A DNA stretch of 64,000 nt from Cellulomonas humilata (GTDB lineage Bacteria; Actinomycetota; Actinomycetes; Actinomycetales; Cellulomonadaceae). The notes beneath the pieces are model-generated. The model did not search any database, had not been told where the DNA came from, and saw only the letters and a program-made list of their open reading frames with translations. Each line of letters starts with the position of its first letter. Within the stretch, counting starts at the first letter, position 1. A program made the translations under genes and the position numbers. Location: NCBI RefSeq assembly GCF_013359775.1, contig NZ_JABMCI010000054.1, positions 60,757-124,756 of the forward strand, written 5' to 3'. Positions 9,122 through 16,957 of the stretch are shown in pieces.

Positions 9122-9799
9122 TCAGGCCGACGGGACCAGCCAGATGGCGCGGGCGGCCACCTCGCCGAGGTCGACCGTGCGCGCACCCACCCGCACCGAG
9201 ATCACGCCGGCGACCGTGCGGCGCTCCACCACGACGAGCGGCGCGTCGAGCACGAGCCCGACCGACTCCAGGTAGCGCAGCAGGCCTGGGTCGGCGTCGG
9301 AGATGCGCGCGACCGCCCACTCCCCCGGCTCCACCTCCCACAGCACGCTGGCCGCCGGGATCTCGAGCGACCCGTCCGCACCCGGGATGGGGTCGCCGTG
9401 CGGGTCGCGGCGCGGGTGCCCGAGCTGGGCGGCGATGCGCTCGACGAACAGGTCCGAGACCGCGTGCTCGAGCACCTCGGCCTCGTCGTGCACCTCGTCC
9501 CAGCCGTACCCGAGCAGCTCCACCAGGAACGTCTCGATGAGACGGTGCCGGCGCACGACCGCCAGCGCGTGCCGCTCGCCCTCCGCCGTGAGCTCCACGG
9601 CACCGTACGGCTGGTGCGTGAGCAGCCCGCTGTCCGCGAGCCGCCGGACGGTCTCCGACACCGTGGACGCCCCGACTCCGAGACGCCTGGCCAGCATCTT
9701 GGTGGTGACCGGTTGGCTCGACCACTCGCGGGCCGACCACACGACCTTGAGGTAGTCCTGCGTGACGGCGCTCAGCTCGGGGGTGGTCGGCGTGCTCAC
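9122..9799 (-). CDS. DtxR/MntR-family metal-dependent repressor
   Basis: A 225-aa regulator. The N-terminal winged helix (about 10-70) includes TTKMLARRLGVGASTVSETV. A dimerisation and metal-binding domain follows (about 75-140), with the HRLIETFLVELLGYGWDEVHDEAEVLEH run of His, Glu and Asp ligands. A C-terminal FeoA/SH3-like domain occupies about 150-222. Family members bind Mn(II) or Fe(II) and then repress transport genes. The ligand set and ELLGYGWDEVHDEAE resemble MntR-type actinobacterial proteins, but the metal cannot be settled from sequence. No metal transporter is adjacent; the next gene downstream is the MFS exporter. The GTG start is 6 bases after TACCCT, so it looks leaderless. 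Confidence 0.92.
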   Translation of the reverse strand: MSTPTTPELSAVTQDYLKVVWSAREWSSQPVTTKMLARRLGVGASTVSETVRRLADSGLLTHQPYGAVELTAEGERHALAVVRRHRLIETFLVELLGYGWDEVHDEAEVLEHAVSDLFVERIAAQLGHPRRDPHGDPIPGADGSLEIPAASVLWEVEPGEWAVARISDADPGLLRYLESVGLVLDAPLVVVERRTVAGVISVRVGARTVDLGEVAARAIWLVPSA

Positions 9800-9805
9800 G
9801 GGATC

Positions 9806-9811
9806 AGGGTA
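9806..9811 (-). promoter_or_regulatory. -10 box TACCCT, leaderless DtxR-type gene
   Basis: TACCCT on the minus strand, 6 bases before the GTG start at 9799. Confidence 0.5.
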
Positions 9812-9835
9812 GGGCGCCCCCCACGCCCTCCGGGT

Positions 9836-11407
9836 TCACCAGCCGTCGACGGACCAGTGCCACGGCTCGCCCGGCAGGTTCTCGAGGCCGTAGTCCGCGG
9901 CGTGCTCGGTGAGCCAGACGAACGCCGGTGAGCCGGCCCGGAGCACGGACCCCCCGGTCGTGAAGTCGAGGGCCAGACCCCGCTCGTGCCGGGACGTCCC
10001 CGGCGGAGCCGTCTGCGGGCGGCAGGCGACGACCGTCGGGTCCTCCTCGGTCGGGCCGCAGTTGGCGGCGCGCAGCGCGATCTGCTGGCTCGCGCTGCGC
10101 CACCCGCCGGCGTGCAGGTCGATGCCGTCGTCGCGCGCGGCCGCCATCAGGGCGTCCAGCGCGTCGGCGAGGCACGGGTGCACCCGGACGCCGAGCCCGG
10201 TGACCACGGTGTCGGACTCGGGGACCGGCGCCGTGACCTCGTCGCAGTCGGTGGCCACCTCGGTCCGCGCCATGAGCTCGACCGGGACGTCCACGCGCCA
10301 CAGCTCCTGCCCGGTCGTCGCGCGCAGCAGCAGGGCGCCCTCCTCGAGCTGGAGCGTCGCCCCCGGGCTGGCGGGCGCGCCGGTGGTCCACAGTGCCGTT
10401 CCGTCGGCACCCGACACCGTCACGGTGCCGTCCTCGAGGACCGCGAGCGCGGCTGCGCCGGGCGTGGGAGCCGTCCACACCACCGACTGGTCGTAGGTCA
10501 GGGTGAGGCCGTCGGCCGCGAGCCCGAGCCGCAGGTGTCCGTCCGGGGAGCTCAGCTGCTGGCCGACCGCCAGCGGCGCCCCCGTGGCCAGCGACGACGG
10601 CCCGATCACCGTGCCGGTGCTCCACACGGGAGCGCCTGCGACGTCGTACAGGACCAGGTCGCCGTCGTCCTGGAGCACCAGCGACGACCCGGGGTGGCCC
10701 GCGGTCCGGCTGCGCCAGGTCCGGTTGCCGTCGGCGTCGGCGACGACGAGGTTGCCGTCCTCGCGCAAGGTGAGCGTGGAGCCGGGCACGTCGGTCTGCG
10801 TGGACCAGCGCGTCGTCGCGTCCGGGCCGAGGAGCGCCACCGAGCCGTCGTCGAGCACGAGGAGCGTCTGCCGACCGTCCGGCGAGGAGAGTGCGTCCCC
10901 GGGCGCCAGCACGCCGCCCGGCGGGAGGATCGACGGGCGCACGCCGGTGCCGGTGTCCCACACCTGCGCACCCTGCGCGTCGAGCACCACGAGGTCGCCG
11001 TCGTCCTTCAGCACCAGGGTCGACCCCGGGCTCGCCGGCGCATCCGGTCGCCAGCTCACGGTGCCGTCGGGCGCGGTCAGGGTGACGTCCCCGCTCTCGG
11101 CCACGGTGAGCAGCGACCCCGGGCTCGAGGGGCCGGAGACCCAGCGGGGATCGGGGTCGGCGCCGTACAGGGCGAGCACCCCGTCGGGCTGGACCACCAG
11201 CGTCTGCGAGCCGTCCGCCGACACCAGGCCCTCACCCGGTGCGAGCACCTCCCCTGGACGCAGCTCGGCCTCGCCGGGGGCCGCGGACGCGCCCGGTGCG
11301 AGCACGAGAGTGCCGACGAGCACGCACAGGCCGGTCAGGGCCGCACGAACGGCAGGGTGCGACCGCGCACCCCGCTGCTCCCCGACCGACGACGCAGCCC
11401 GGACCAT
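9836..11407 (-). CDS. Secreted B-lectin repeat protein with C-terminal VanY-type D-Ala-D-Ala carboxypeptidase domain
   Basis: A 523-aa exported protein. A signal peptide covers about residues 1-41, ending in ASA-A. Several bulb-lectin-like repeats (about 45-390) carry the DGxLVxxD core, for example LKDDGDLVVLD and LQDDGDLVLYD. The C-terminal domain (about 410-523) has the peptidase M15/VanY signature SRHERGLALDF and a terminal EPWHW, supplying the expected zinc ligands His, Asp and His. It probably trims or binds cell-wall muropeptides while held on mannose-type glycans. The ATG at 11407 was chosen for its GGGGAGGG ribosome site and signal peptide; an upstream in-frame ATG lacks both. A perfect CRP-type site lies just upstream. 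Confidence 0.9.
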   Translation of the reverse strand: MVRAASSVGEQRGARSHPAVRAALTGLCVLVGTLVLAPGASAAPGEAELRPGEVLAPGEGLVSADGSQTLVVQPDGVLALYGADPDPRWVSGPSSPGSLLTVAESGDVTLTAPDGTVSWRPDAPASPGSTLVLKDDGDLVVLDAQGAQVWDTGTGVRPSILPPGGVLAPGDALSSPDGRQTLLVLDDGSVALLGPDATTRWSTQTDVPGSTLTLREDGNLVVADADGNRTWRSRTAGHPGSSLVLQDDGDLVLYDVAGAPVWSTGTVIGPSSLATGAPLAVGQQLSSPDGHLRLGLAADGLTLTYDQSVVWTAPTPGAAALAVLEDGTVTVSGADGTALWTTGAPASPGATLQLEEGALLLRATTGQELWRVDVPVELMARTEVATDCDEVTAPVPESDTVVTGLGVRVHPCLADALDALMAAARDDGIDLHAGGWRSASQQIALRAANCGPTEEDPTVVACRPQTAPPGTSRHERGLALDFTTGGSVLRAGSPAFVWLTEHAADYGLENLPGEPWHWSVDGW

Positions 11408-11454
11408 CCGCCCTCCCCCGCGCGCGGCCGAGGCTCCGGTTCGCGCGCACCTCC

Positions 11455-11460
11455 ACCCTA
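11455..11460 (-). promoter_or_regulatory. Candidate -10 box TAGGGT for the lectin/VanY gene
   Basis: TAGGGT on the minus strand, 47 bases before the ATG at 11407 and 5 bases downstream of the CRP-type palindrome. The palindrome occupies the place where a -35 would lie. Confidence 0.4.
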
Positions 11461-11465
11461 GGACA

Positions 11466-11483
11466 GTGTGACTCGGATCACAC
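11466..11483. promoter_or_regulatory. Perfect CRP/GlxR-type operator GTGTGA-N6-TCACAC
   Basis: The sequence reads GTGTGA CTCGGA TCACAC. It is a perfect 6+6 inverted repeat that exactly matches the cAMP receptor protein consensus TGTGA-N6-TCACA. It sits 59 bases upstream of the lectin/VanY start and overlaps the stop codon of the upstream metallophosphoesterase gene. It could also form a short hairpin after that gene, so a terminator role is the alternative. Confidence 0.65.
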
Positions 11484-13100
11484 GGGTGAAGGAGTGCTGC
11501 CACCACCGGGCTGGGCGGGCACCACAGGTGTCGCCGGCCACCGCAGTCGCGAGGTGACGGAGACCGTGGTGTCGGGCCGGACCTGCACCAGCTGGTAGTC
11601 GAGGAACCGGCGCGTGTCCGGGTTCCAGCGCAGCACGGTCAGCTCCGCGACCCCGTTGAGCGGGCCCACGGTGGGCTGCCCCAGCGTCGCTCCGGCGGTG
11701 CTCGAGCTCACGAAACGCACCCCGCGGGCCACGCGCTCCGGCCCGTAGCGGCGGTGCAGGTGGCCCGAGATCTGCGCCGGGACGCAGCCGCCGTCCAGCG
11801 CGGCCTGCCCGACGGCCGGGGTGTGGATCAGCAGCAGGTCGACCCCGTCGGAGTCGTCGCACGCGACGTCGGCCAGCCGGTCGGCCACGTCCGACGACGA
11901 CTCCGTCCCCGCCTGCGCGGTCCCGCCGGCTCCGACGCGCGTCTCGTTCGCGTCGCTGTCACCGAGGATGCGCAGGCCGTCCACCTCGACGACCTCGCCG
12001 TCCAGCACCGTGGCGCCGGCCCTCGCGTAGTTCCTCGACGTCTCCCGTGAGTCGTGGTTGCCGGGGGACGTGACCAGCTCCACGCCCGCCGGCACCGCTC
12101 GGGCGAACGTGGTGACGCAGTACTGCTCGACCGAGGTCCCGTTGATCGTCGTGTCGCCGGCATCGAGGACGAGGTCGGCCCCCGAGCGCTCGACGAGCGT
12201 GCGGATGAGTGGCGCCATGCCGACGTTGCAGTGCAGGTCGGAGACCACGACGACGGTGAGCAGGCTCTCCTCGTCCGGTCCGCTCGGGCTGCCGCTGGGT
12301 GTCGGGCCGTCGGTCGGCGACGAGTCCCGGCGGTCGTCCCACGCGGACTCGAGCGAGGCGTTCGCCCCCGCGTAGAACTCCTCGTTCTTGCGCAGCTCGG
12401 CCACCACCTGCCCGCCGTAGGTGTCGATCACACCGCCGAGCCGCCCGGTCACGCGCGCACCCTCGAGCGGCGTCCCGTCGAAGACCGCCGACGCCGGTTG
12501 CGACACCGACGGCCGGTCCCTGCGCCCCAGGCTGGACGTGACGACGGTGGCGGTCAGCGCGACCACCGTCGCCCCGACCACAGCCGACCGCAGGTGCGGA
12601 CGCACGTGCGCGTGCAGCTCCGCGCGCCGCGTCCCCCCGATCAGGAACCGCGCCAGGAACCATCCGCCGAGCAGGACCGCGAGGGCCAGCCCGGCCCGCT
12701 CCAGCGCCTCGACGGCCAGCGCGCGGGCGACGTCCTGCACGGTCGCCTGCGGGCCGGAGAAGAACTGGAGGTAGCTCTGGAGGTCCCCGCTCAGGGCGGC
12801 GAGCGTCCGGGACTGGTCGAGCTCGGTGACCGACGCGGGGATCTCCTGCACGATGACGCGCACACCGAGCGTGAGCGGCAGCGGCGAGTCGATCTGCAGC
12901 GTCCCGAGCGGTCCGAGGTCGACGGTCACGGTGTCGTCCGTGGTCACGTCGTAGCGCGCCTCGTGCGGACCGAGGCTGCTCTCGACCGAGGCGGTGGTGA
13001 TCCCGAACGTGAGCGCGACCAGCACGGCCCCGAGGGCCAGGAGGGCGCGCGGCCACCATCGACGCTCGACGCCCGGCTCCGGGCTGCTCGGGTGGCTCAT
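11478..13100 (-). CDS. Membrane-anchored calcineurin-like metallophosphoesterase
   Basis: A 540-aa protein. One membrane segment lies at about 14-38, and two more at about 155-175 and 195-215. The phosphoesterase domain starts near residue 280. All five family motifs are present: SDLHCN (287-292), GDTTING (about 313), GNHD (347-350), LLIHTP (about 427) and GHLHRR (about 446). These bind a two-metal centre that hydrolyses phosphoesters; the substrate is unknown. The catalytic domain probably faces outward, as judged from the segment count. The start at MSHPSSPEPG was chosen over an upstream in-frame extension that is Arg-rich and non-native looking. The downstream gene is 70 bases away. Confidence 0.88.
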   Translation of the reverse strand: MSHPSSPEPGVERRWWPRALLALGAVLVALTFGITTASVESSLGPHEARYDVTTDDTVTVDLGPLGTLQIDSPLPLTLGVRVIVQEIPASVTELDQSRTLAALSGDLQSYLQFFSGPQATVQDVARALAVEALERAGLALAVLLGGWFLARFLIGGTRRAELHAHVRPHLRSAVVGATVVALTATVVTSSLGRRDRPSVSQPASAVFDGTPLEGARVTGRLGGVIDTYGGQVVAELRKNEEFYAGANASLESAWDDRRDSSPTDGPTPSGSPSGPDEESLLTVVVVSDLHCNVGMAPLIRTLVERSGADLVLDAGDTTINGTSVEQYCVTTFARAVPAGVELVTSPGNHDSRETSRNYARAGATVLDGEVVEVDGLRILGDSDANETRVGAGGTAQAGTESSSDVADRLADVACDDSDGVDLLLIHTPAVGQAALDGGCVPAQISGHLHRRYGPERVARGVRFVSSSTAGATLGQPTVGPLNGVAELTVLRWNPDTRRFLDYQLVQVRPDTTVSVTSRLRWPATPVVPAQPGGGSTPSPV

Positions 13101-13128
13101 CGCCCCCGAGCCTAGGGCGCGCGCCGCC

Positions 13129-13905
13129 TCAGCCCTGCGCGTCGCGCCAGGCCACCCACTCGGCGGCCAGCGACAGGTCGTAGTCCGGGCCGCTGGTGCC
13201 CACCGTGAACAGCGTCGCGCCGGCGGCGACGAGCGCGTCCGCGACCTTGCTCGGCGACGCACCCACGCCGACCGAGCGCTCGACCAGCGCAGCCGTGTCC
13301 CGGCCGACCTCGGTGCCGTGCTCGTCGAGGATCGTGCTCTTGCGGCTCAGGGTGTCGACGTCCCCGAAGGAGTGCCAGACGTCGGCGTGCTCGGCGACGA
13401 CCCGCAGCGTCTTGCGCTCGCCGCCCCCGCCGATCAGCACCGGGATCTCCCGCGTCGGCGTCGGGTTGGACGCCGCCCAGCGTGCCTTGATCCTCGGCAG
13501 CGCCTGCGCGAGGTCCGCGATCCGCGAGCCCGCGGTGCCGAACTCGTACCCGAACTGGTCGTAGTCCTTCTCGAACCAGCCCGCGCCGATCCCCAGGATG
13601 AGCCGGCCGCCGCTGATGTGGTCGACCGTGCGGGCCATGTCCGCCAGCAGCTCGGGGTTCCGGTAGGAGTTGCACGTCACCAGTGCGCCGATCTGCACGC
13701 GGCTGGTCTGCTCGGCCCACGCACCGAGCATGGTCCAGCACTCGAAGTGCTTGCCGTCCGGGTCGCCCGTCAGCGGGAAGAAGTGGTCCCAGTTGAAGAG
13801 GATGTCGACCCCGAGGTCCTCCGCGCGGCTCACGGCGTCGCGGAGCTGGGCGTAGTCGGCGTGCTGGGGCTGGAGCTGGACTCCGATGCGGATGGGGTGC
13901 GTCAT
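13129..13905 (-). CDS. LLM-class F420-dependent oxidoreductase
   Basis: A 258-aa TIM-barrel protein of the luciferase-like monooxygenase superfamily. It opens with IRIGVQLQPQHADYAQLRDA and contains FNWDHFFPL (about 42-50), RNPELLADMARTVDHISGGR (about 78-98) and LGIGAGWFEKDY, typical of actinobacterial F420-linked members. Such enzymes use coenzyme F420 to reduce or oxidise diverse substrates, and the substrate is not predictable here. The length is slightly short for the family (usually 280-350). The ATG at 13905 follows TAGGCT by 7 bases, again suggesting a leaderless start; an upstream extension is not family-like. Confidence 0.88.
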   Translation of the reverse strand: MTHPIRIGVQLQPQHADYAQLRDAVSRAEDLGVDILFNWDHFFPLTGDPDGKHFECWTMLGAWAEQTSRVQIGALVTCNSYRNPELLADMARTVDHISGGRLILGIGAGWFEKDYDQFGYEFGTAGSRIADLAQALPRIKARWAASNPTPTREIPVLIGGGGERKTLRVVAEHADVWHSFGDVDTLSRKSTILDEHGTEVGRDTAALVERSVGVGASPSKVADALVAAGATLFTVGTSGPDYDLSLAAEWVAWRDAQG

Positions 13906-14013
13906 GGTGCCGAGCCTACGGACGGCCGAGCGATCGGGCCGTTCGAGCAGAGGACAGGATCTGACCGCTATGGCGAGCAGACTGGCGGGACGACCCCAGC
14001 GAAGGAGTGACCG

Positions 14014-14382
14014 ATGGACATGAAGCTCGAGCTCGTCTCCGTTCCCGTGACCGACATCGACCGCGCGAAGGCGTTCTACGTCGACCAGGTGGGGTTCGTC
14101 GCCGACCACGACATCCCGGTCGACGAGCTCCTGCGGTTCGTGCAGCTCACTCCCCCGGGCTCGGCGTGCTCGATCGTGCTCGACGTGAACATGACCTCGA
14201 TGCCCGCGGGCGCGCAGCAGGGGCTCCAGGTGGTGGTCGACGACGCGGACGCCGCCTTCGCGTACCTGGTGGGCCGTGGCGTGGCCGCCGAGCCGGTGGT
14301 GGAGTTCCCGTGGGGGCGGTTCACCTTCTTCGCGGACCCGGACGGCAACCGCTGGGCCGTGCAGCAGCTCATCCGGGGGTAG
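14014..14382 (+). CDS. VOC-family (glyoxalase/bleomycin-resistance fold) protein
   Basis: A 122-aa protein made of two beta-alpha-beta-beta-beta units. The first starts KLELVSVPVTDIDRAKAFYVDQVGF and the second ends FTFFADPDGNRWAVQQL, the standard VOC closing motif. Family members are metal-dependent isomerases, dioxygenases or drug-binding proteins; the function is unassigned. A good ribosome site (AAGGAG) lies 6 bases before the ATG. Its last 14 bases overlap the convergent marR-type gene. Confidence 0.9.
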   Translation: MDMKLELVSVPVTDIDRAKAFYVDQVGFVADHDIPVDELLRFVQLTPPGSACSIVLDVNMTSMPAGAQQGLQVVVDDADAAFAYLVGRGVAAEPVVEFPWGRFTFFADPDGNRWAVQQLIRG

Positions 14383-14806
14383 GGGCGCTCGCCGCGATGA
14401 GCAGCTCGGCCGCCGAGCGGATCTGCGCGATCTGCTCGACGGTCAGGCCCAGGCCGTCCACCATCGCGGCCGGGATCCCGACGGCGGACGCCCGCAGCTC
14501 GCGGCTGCGCTCCGTCACGACGATCTCCAGCGCGCGCTCGTCGTCGGTGGCGCGCTCGCGCCGGACCAGGCCCATGCCCTCCAGTCGCTTGACCAGCGGG
14601 GACGCCGTCGCGGGCTCGAGGTGCAGGAGCGCCGCGAGGTCCTTGAGCGAGAGCCGCCCGTACTGCCAGAGCGCGAGCATGGCGAGGTACTGCGGGTGCG
14701 TCAGCCCGAGCGGCTCCAGCAGCGGCCGGTAGAAGGCCACGAGGCTGCGCGCGGCGGCCGACACGGTGAGGCAGACCTGGGCCTCGACGGCGAGCGGATC
14801 GTCCAT
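14369..14806 (-). CDS. MarR-family repressor, OhrR-like
   Basis: A 145-aa regulator with the MarR winged helix. GRLSLKDLAALLHLEPATASPLVKRLEGMGLVRR (about 50-83) is the recognition region, followed by a wing DDERALEIVVTERS. The LTHPQYLAMLALWQ segment resembles OhrR-type peroxide sensors, but the N-terminal redox cysteine of OhrR is uncertain: one Cys is present at residue 12 (VCLTVS). It diverges from the 67-codon gene at 14864, and an inverted repeat between them is the likely operator. The ATG is 6 bases after TATCAT, so the transcript looks leaderless. Confidence 0.9.
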   Translation of the reverse strand: MDDPLAVEAQVCLTVSAAARSLVAFYRPLLEPLGLTHPQYLAMLALWQYGRLSLKDLAALLHLEPATASPLVKRLEGMGLVRRERATDDERALEIVVTERSRELRASAVGIPAAMVDGLGLTVEQIAQIRSAAELLIAASAPTPG

Positions 14807-14812
14807 GGGGCG

Positions 14813-14818
14813 ATGATA
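14813..14818 (-). promoter_or_regulatory. -10 box TATCAT, leaderless marR-type gene
   Basis: TATCAT on the minus strand, 6 bases before the ATG at 14806. Confidence 0.6.
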
Positions 14819-14829
14819 GGTCGTGGGCT

Positions 14830-14849
14830 TATAGTTAGGGCACGAACTA
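14830..14849. promoter_or_regulatory. MarR-type operator TAGTT-N8-AACTA with overlapping -10
   Basis: Inverted repeat TAGTT (14832-14836) and AACTA (14845-14849) with 8 bases between. It overlaps a TATAGT -10 box (14830-14835) for the rightward 67-codon gene and lies over the -35 position of the leftward marR-type gene. This geometry would allow one dimer to repress both promoters. Confidence 0.6.
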
Positions 14850-14863
14850 GTGAGGAGACGTCC

Positions 14864-15067
14864 GTGCCGAAGAAGCGCCGTCGCGACATGACGGAGTGGT
14901 GGCTCACCTACCTCGGTCCCGCGCAGGTGGGCAACATCCGCGGTCCGCGCAAGCAGCTGACGCCGGACGAGGTCGCCCGCGACAGCGAGCTCCAGGCGGA
15001 CTTCGAGCGGGTGGTCGACGCCAGCGGCCGCACGTTCCTGGTGGAGCGCCCCGCTACTGGTAGCTGA
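14864..15067 (+). CDS. 67-aa conserved-looking small protein of unknown function
   Basis: Starts at GTG after a clear GAGGAG ribosome site and reads VPKKRRRDMTEWWLTYLGPAQ onward, ending LVERPATGS. The first residues are strongly basic, followed by an aromatic MTEWWLTYLGP patch and an acidic middle. No known domain is recognised. It faces the MarR-type gene across the inverted repeat at 14832-14849, so it is likely the regulated target. Its last 14 bases overlap the convergent lipoprotein gene. A shorter start at the internal ATG (14888) is possible but lacks a ribosome site. Confidence 0.7.
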   Translation: MPKKRRRDMTEWWLTYLGPAQVGNIRGPRKQLTPDEVARDSELQADFERVVDASGRTFLVERPATGS

Positions 15068-16799
15068 CCAGGTCGGGCACCGGCTGCACCTGATACGTCT
15101 GCGTCGGCTCCAGCATCGGCGCGTCCTCGTCGTAGAAGTTCTTCCACCCCCAGCGCACCGGTGGCGCGTCGGTGCGCAACGCGTTCCAGGTGCCCGCCTT
15201 CGCCGGTTGCGAGCCCTGCCCGTCGACGTGGATCACCAGCGCCAGCTCGTCGCGTGAGGTGTCGAGCCGGCCCCGGTCGACGATCATCCGGCCCGCGAAC
15301 TGATGGAGCACGAACATCTTCTGAGGTAGCGCGCGCTGCGCGGTGAAGTCCGCGAGCCACGCGACGACCCCGTTCACCTCGTCGATGCCCACGGAGCCGA
15401 TCTGGCGCAGGTGCACCTGGTCGGGGGCCAGGCGCCACTCCGGGTCCAGGGCGAGCCCGACGTACGGCAGCGCGAGCAGGTCGGCGTACTGCTGCGCCTG
15501 CGTGAGGAAGTCGGTGCGCCCCGGCTGGAGGTCCAGGACGACGGCCATGCCTGCCGCTCCCGCCGCCTCCACCAGGGGACGGAGCTCTTCGACCGGGCGC
15601 TCCTGCGAGTAGTTGCCGTCGGCCCCCGGGCCCGCCGACGCGATGGTCGCGATGATCTCGACCGTCGGCACGACGACGTCCGCGGTGAGCGTGCGGTACG
15701 GCGCCGCGGTCGCGTCCGCACGAGCCAGCGTCGCCGGGACGTCCTGCTCCCCCAGCACGCCCAGCGCCGCCGATCCGGGCGTGCCGTAGAGCGCCACGTA
15801 CTTCTTGCCCGGCAGGCCCGGGACCTGCGGGAACACGAGCTGCCCTCCGCCTCCCAGCAGCACGCCGGTCCGCGCGGACGCCACGCGCCTCGCCAACCGG
15901 TCTGCCGGGCCGAACGCGCCGCCGACGGCGATCGTGTGCTCCGGCGCGGCCGCCGCGATGGCCTGCACGCTCGCCGTCGTGGCCCGCGGGTCGCCGGCCG
16001 GGGCGTCGAGCACCGGGATGCCGGCCGCCCGGAGGGTCGCGAACGCGGCGACGGGATCGGCTCCCACGCCGGTGAGCGCGACCGTCCCGGCGACCGCGGC
16101 GGTCGGTCGGGTCGGCGGGAGCACCGGGGCTGGGGACGGGGTCGGCGACGCGGTGGTCGACGAGGTCGGCGTGGGGGTGGTGGGCGCCGTGGCCGGCGCG
16201 GGCGCGACCTGCACCATCAGGACGGCCGTTCGGGGCGCCGCGAGAGCACGCACCGCCGCGGCCTCCTGCCCGGGCGGGACCGGGGTCGGCGCCCCGAACC
16301 TGGCTCCCGTGGCCGCGCGCAGCGCCACCCCGTCCGAGCCGGCCGGGACTGTCACCACGGCCACGGACCGCGCGGGGGTGAGCGCCACCGCACCGACCGC
16401 CAGCACGGCCTGGGTGTCGAGGCGTGCGAGCTCCGCCAGCACCGGTGCCGGGTCCGCGGCGACGGTGGTCAGCAGCACCGGCGCACCCAGTGCGACCCCC
16501 ACCGTCGCGGCGGTCAGCTGCGCCGCCACGTCCTCGGCCGGCGCGACGACCACCACGGGCGCGGTCACGAACACCGCCCGCGACGCCTCGAGGGCGGCGT
16601 CCTGGGCGGTGGCGGCCGGGAGCACCGTCGCGGCCTCCGCCGGTGCACCGGTCTCGGCCGTGACCGCGGTGGGAGTCGGCGTCGGGGTCGGGGTGAGCGA
16701 CACCGTCGGGGTCGGCTCGACCGGCCCGCCGTCGTCCGTGCAGCCCGTCAGCGCCAGGGCGGCGACGAGCAGCACGACGAGTCGTCGGCCCTGCGGCAC
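15054..16799 (-). CDS. Lipoprotein with cell-wall-binding-2-like N-terminal region, function unknown
   Basis: A 581-aa exported lipoprotein. The GTG start follows AGGAGG with 7 bases spacing, and the signal peptide ends in the lipobox LTGC (Cys20). A Thr/Pro-rich linker (about 25-55) leads to about 240 residues with alternating VVVVAPAED and AVLAVGAVAL-type strands, reminiscent of cell-wall-binding repeat 2. A second Pro/Thr linker follows (about 185-215). The C-terminal 230 residues (VVLDLQPGRTDF, YVGLALDPEWRL, MFVLHQFAGRMI) look like a TIM-barrel enzyme fold, but no catalytic family was recognised. It probably sits on the outer face of the membrane and works on the wall or a polysaccharide; that is inference. 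Confidence 0.8.
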   Translation of the reverse strand: MPQGRRLVVLLVAALALTGCTDDGGPVEPTPTVSLTPTPTPTPTAVTAETGAPAEAATVLPAATAQDAALEASRAVFVTAPVVVVAPAEDVAAQLTAATVGVALGAPVLLTTVAADPAPVLAELARLDTQAVLAVGAVALTPARSVAVVTVPAGSDGVALRAATGARFGAPTPVPPGQEAAAVRALAAPRTAVLMVQVAPAPATAPTTPTPTSSTTASPTPSPAPVLPPTRPTAAVAGTVALTGVGADPVAAFATLRAAGIPVLDAPAGDPRATTASVQAIAAAAPEHTIAVGGAFGPADRLARRVASARTGVLLGGGGQLVFPQVPGLPGKKYVALYGTPGSAALGVLGEQDVPATLARADATAAPYRTLTADVVVPTVEIIATIASAGPGADGNYSQERPVEELRPLVEAAGAAGMAVVLDLQPGRTDFLTQAQQYADLLALPYVGLALDPEWRLAPDQVHLRQIGSVGIDEVNGVVAWLADFTAQRALPQKMFVLHQFAGRMIVDRGRLDTSRDELALVIHVDGQGSQPAKAGTWNALRTDAPPVRWGWKNFYDEDAPMLEPTQTYQVQPVPDLVSYQ

Positions 16800-16957
16800 G
16801 GCTCTACCTCCTGGTCGACGGTCGACCGACAGCATAGGAGTGCCCACCGACCGGACCGGGCCCCGGAGAGCGCAAGTGCGCTGAGAGTGCGTCCGACACG
16901 GTGCGCGTCGAGCGGACGGTCCTCGCGGGCGGAGCGCCGGCGTGCCAACCTCGGAGG

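Noticed and set aside
9836..11506. Earlier ATG for the lectin/VanY gene at 11506
   Set aside because: It would hide the signal peptide behind 33 extra residues and overlap the upstream gene. The ATG at 11407 has a ribosome site.
13906..14109. N-terminal extension of the F420-type oxidoreductase
   Set aside because: The extra 68 residues do not resemble the family, and a -10 box sits inside this stretch.
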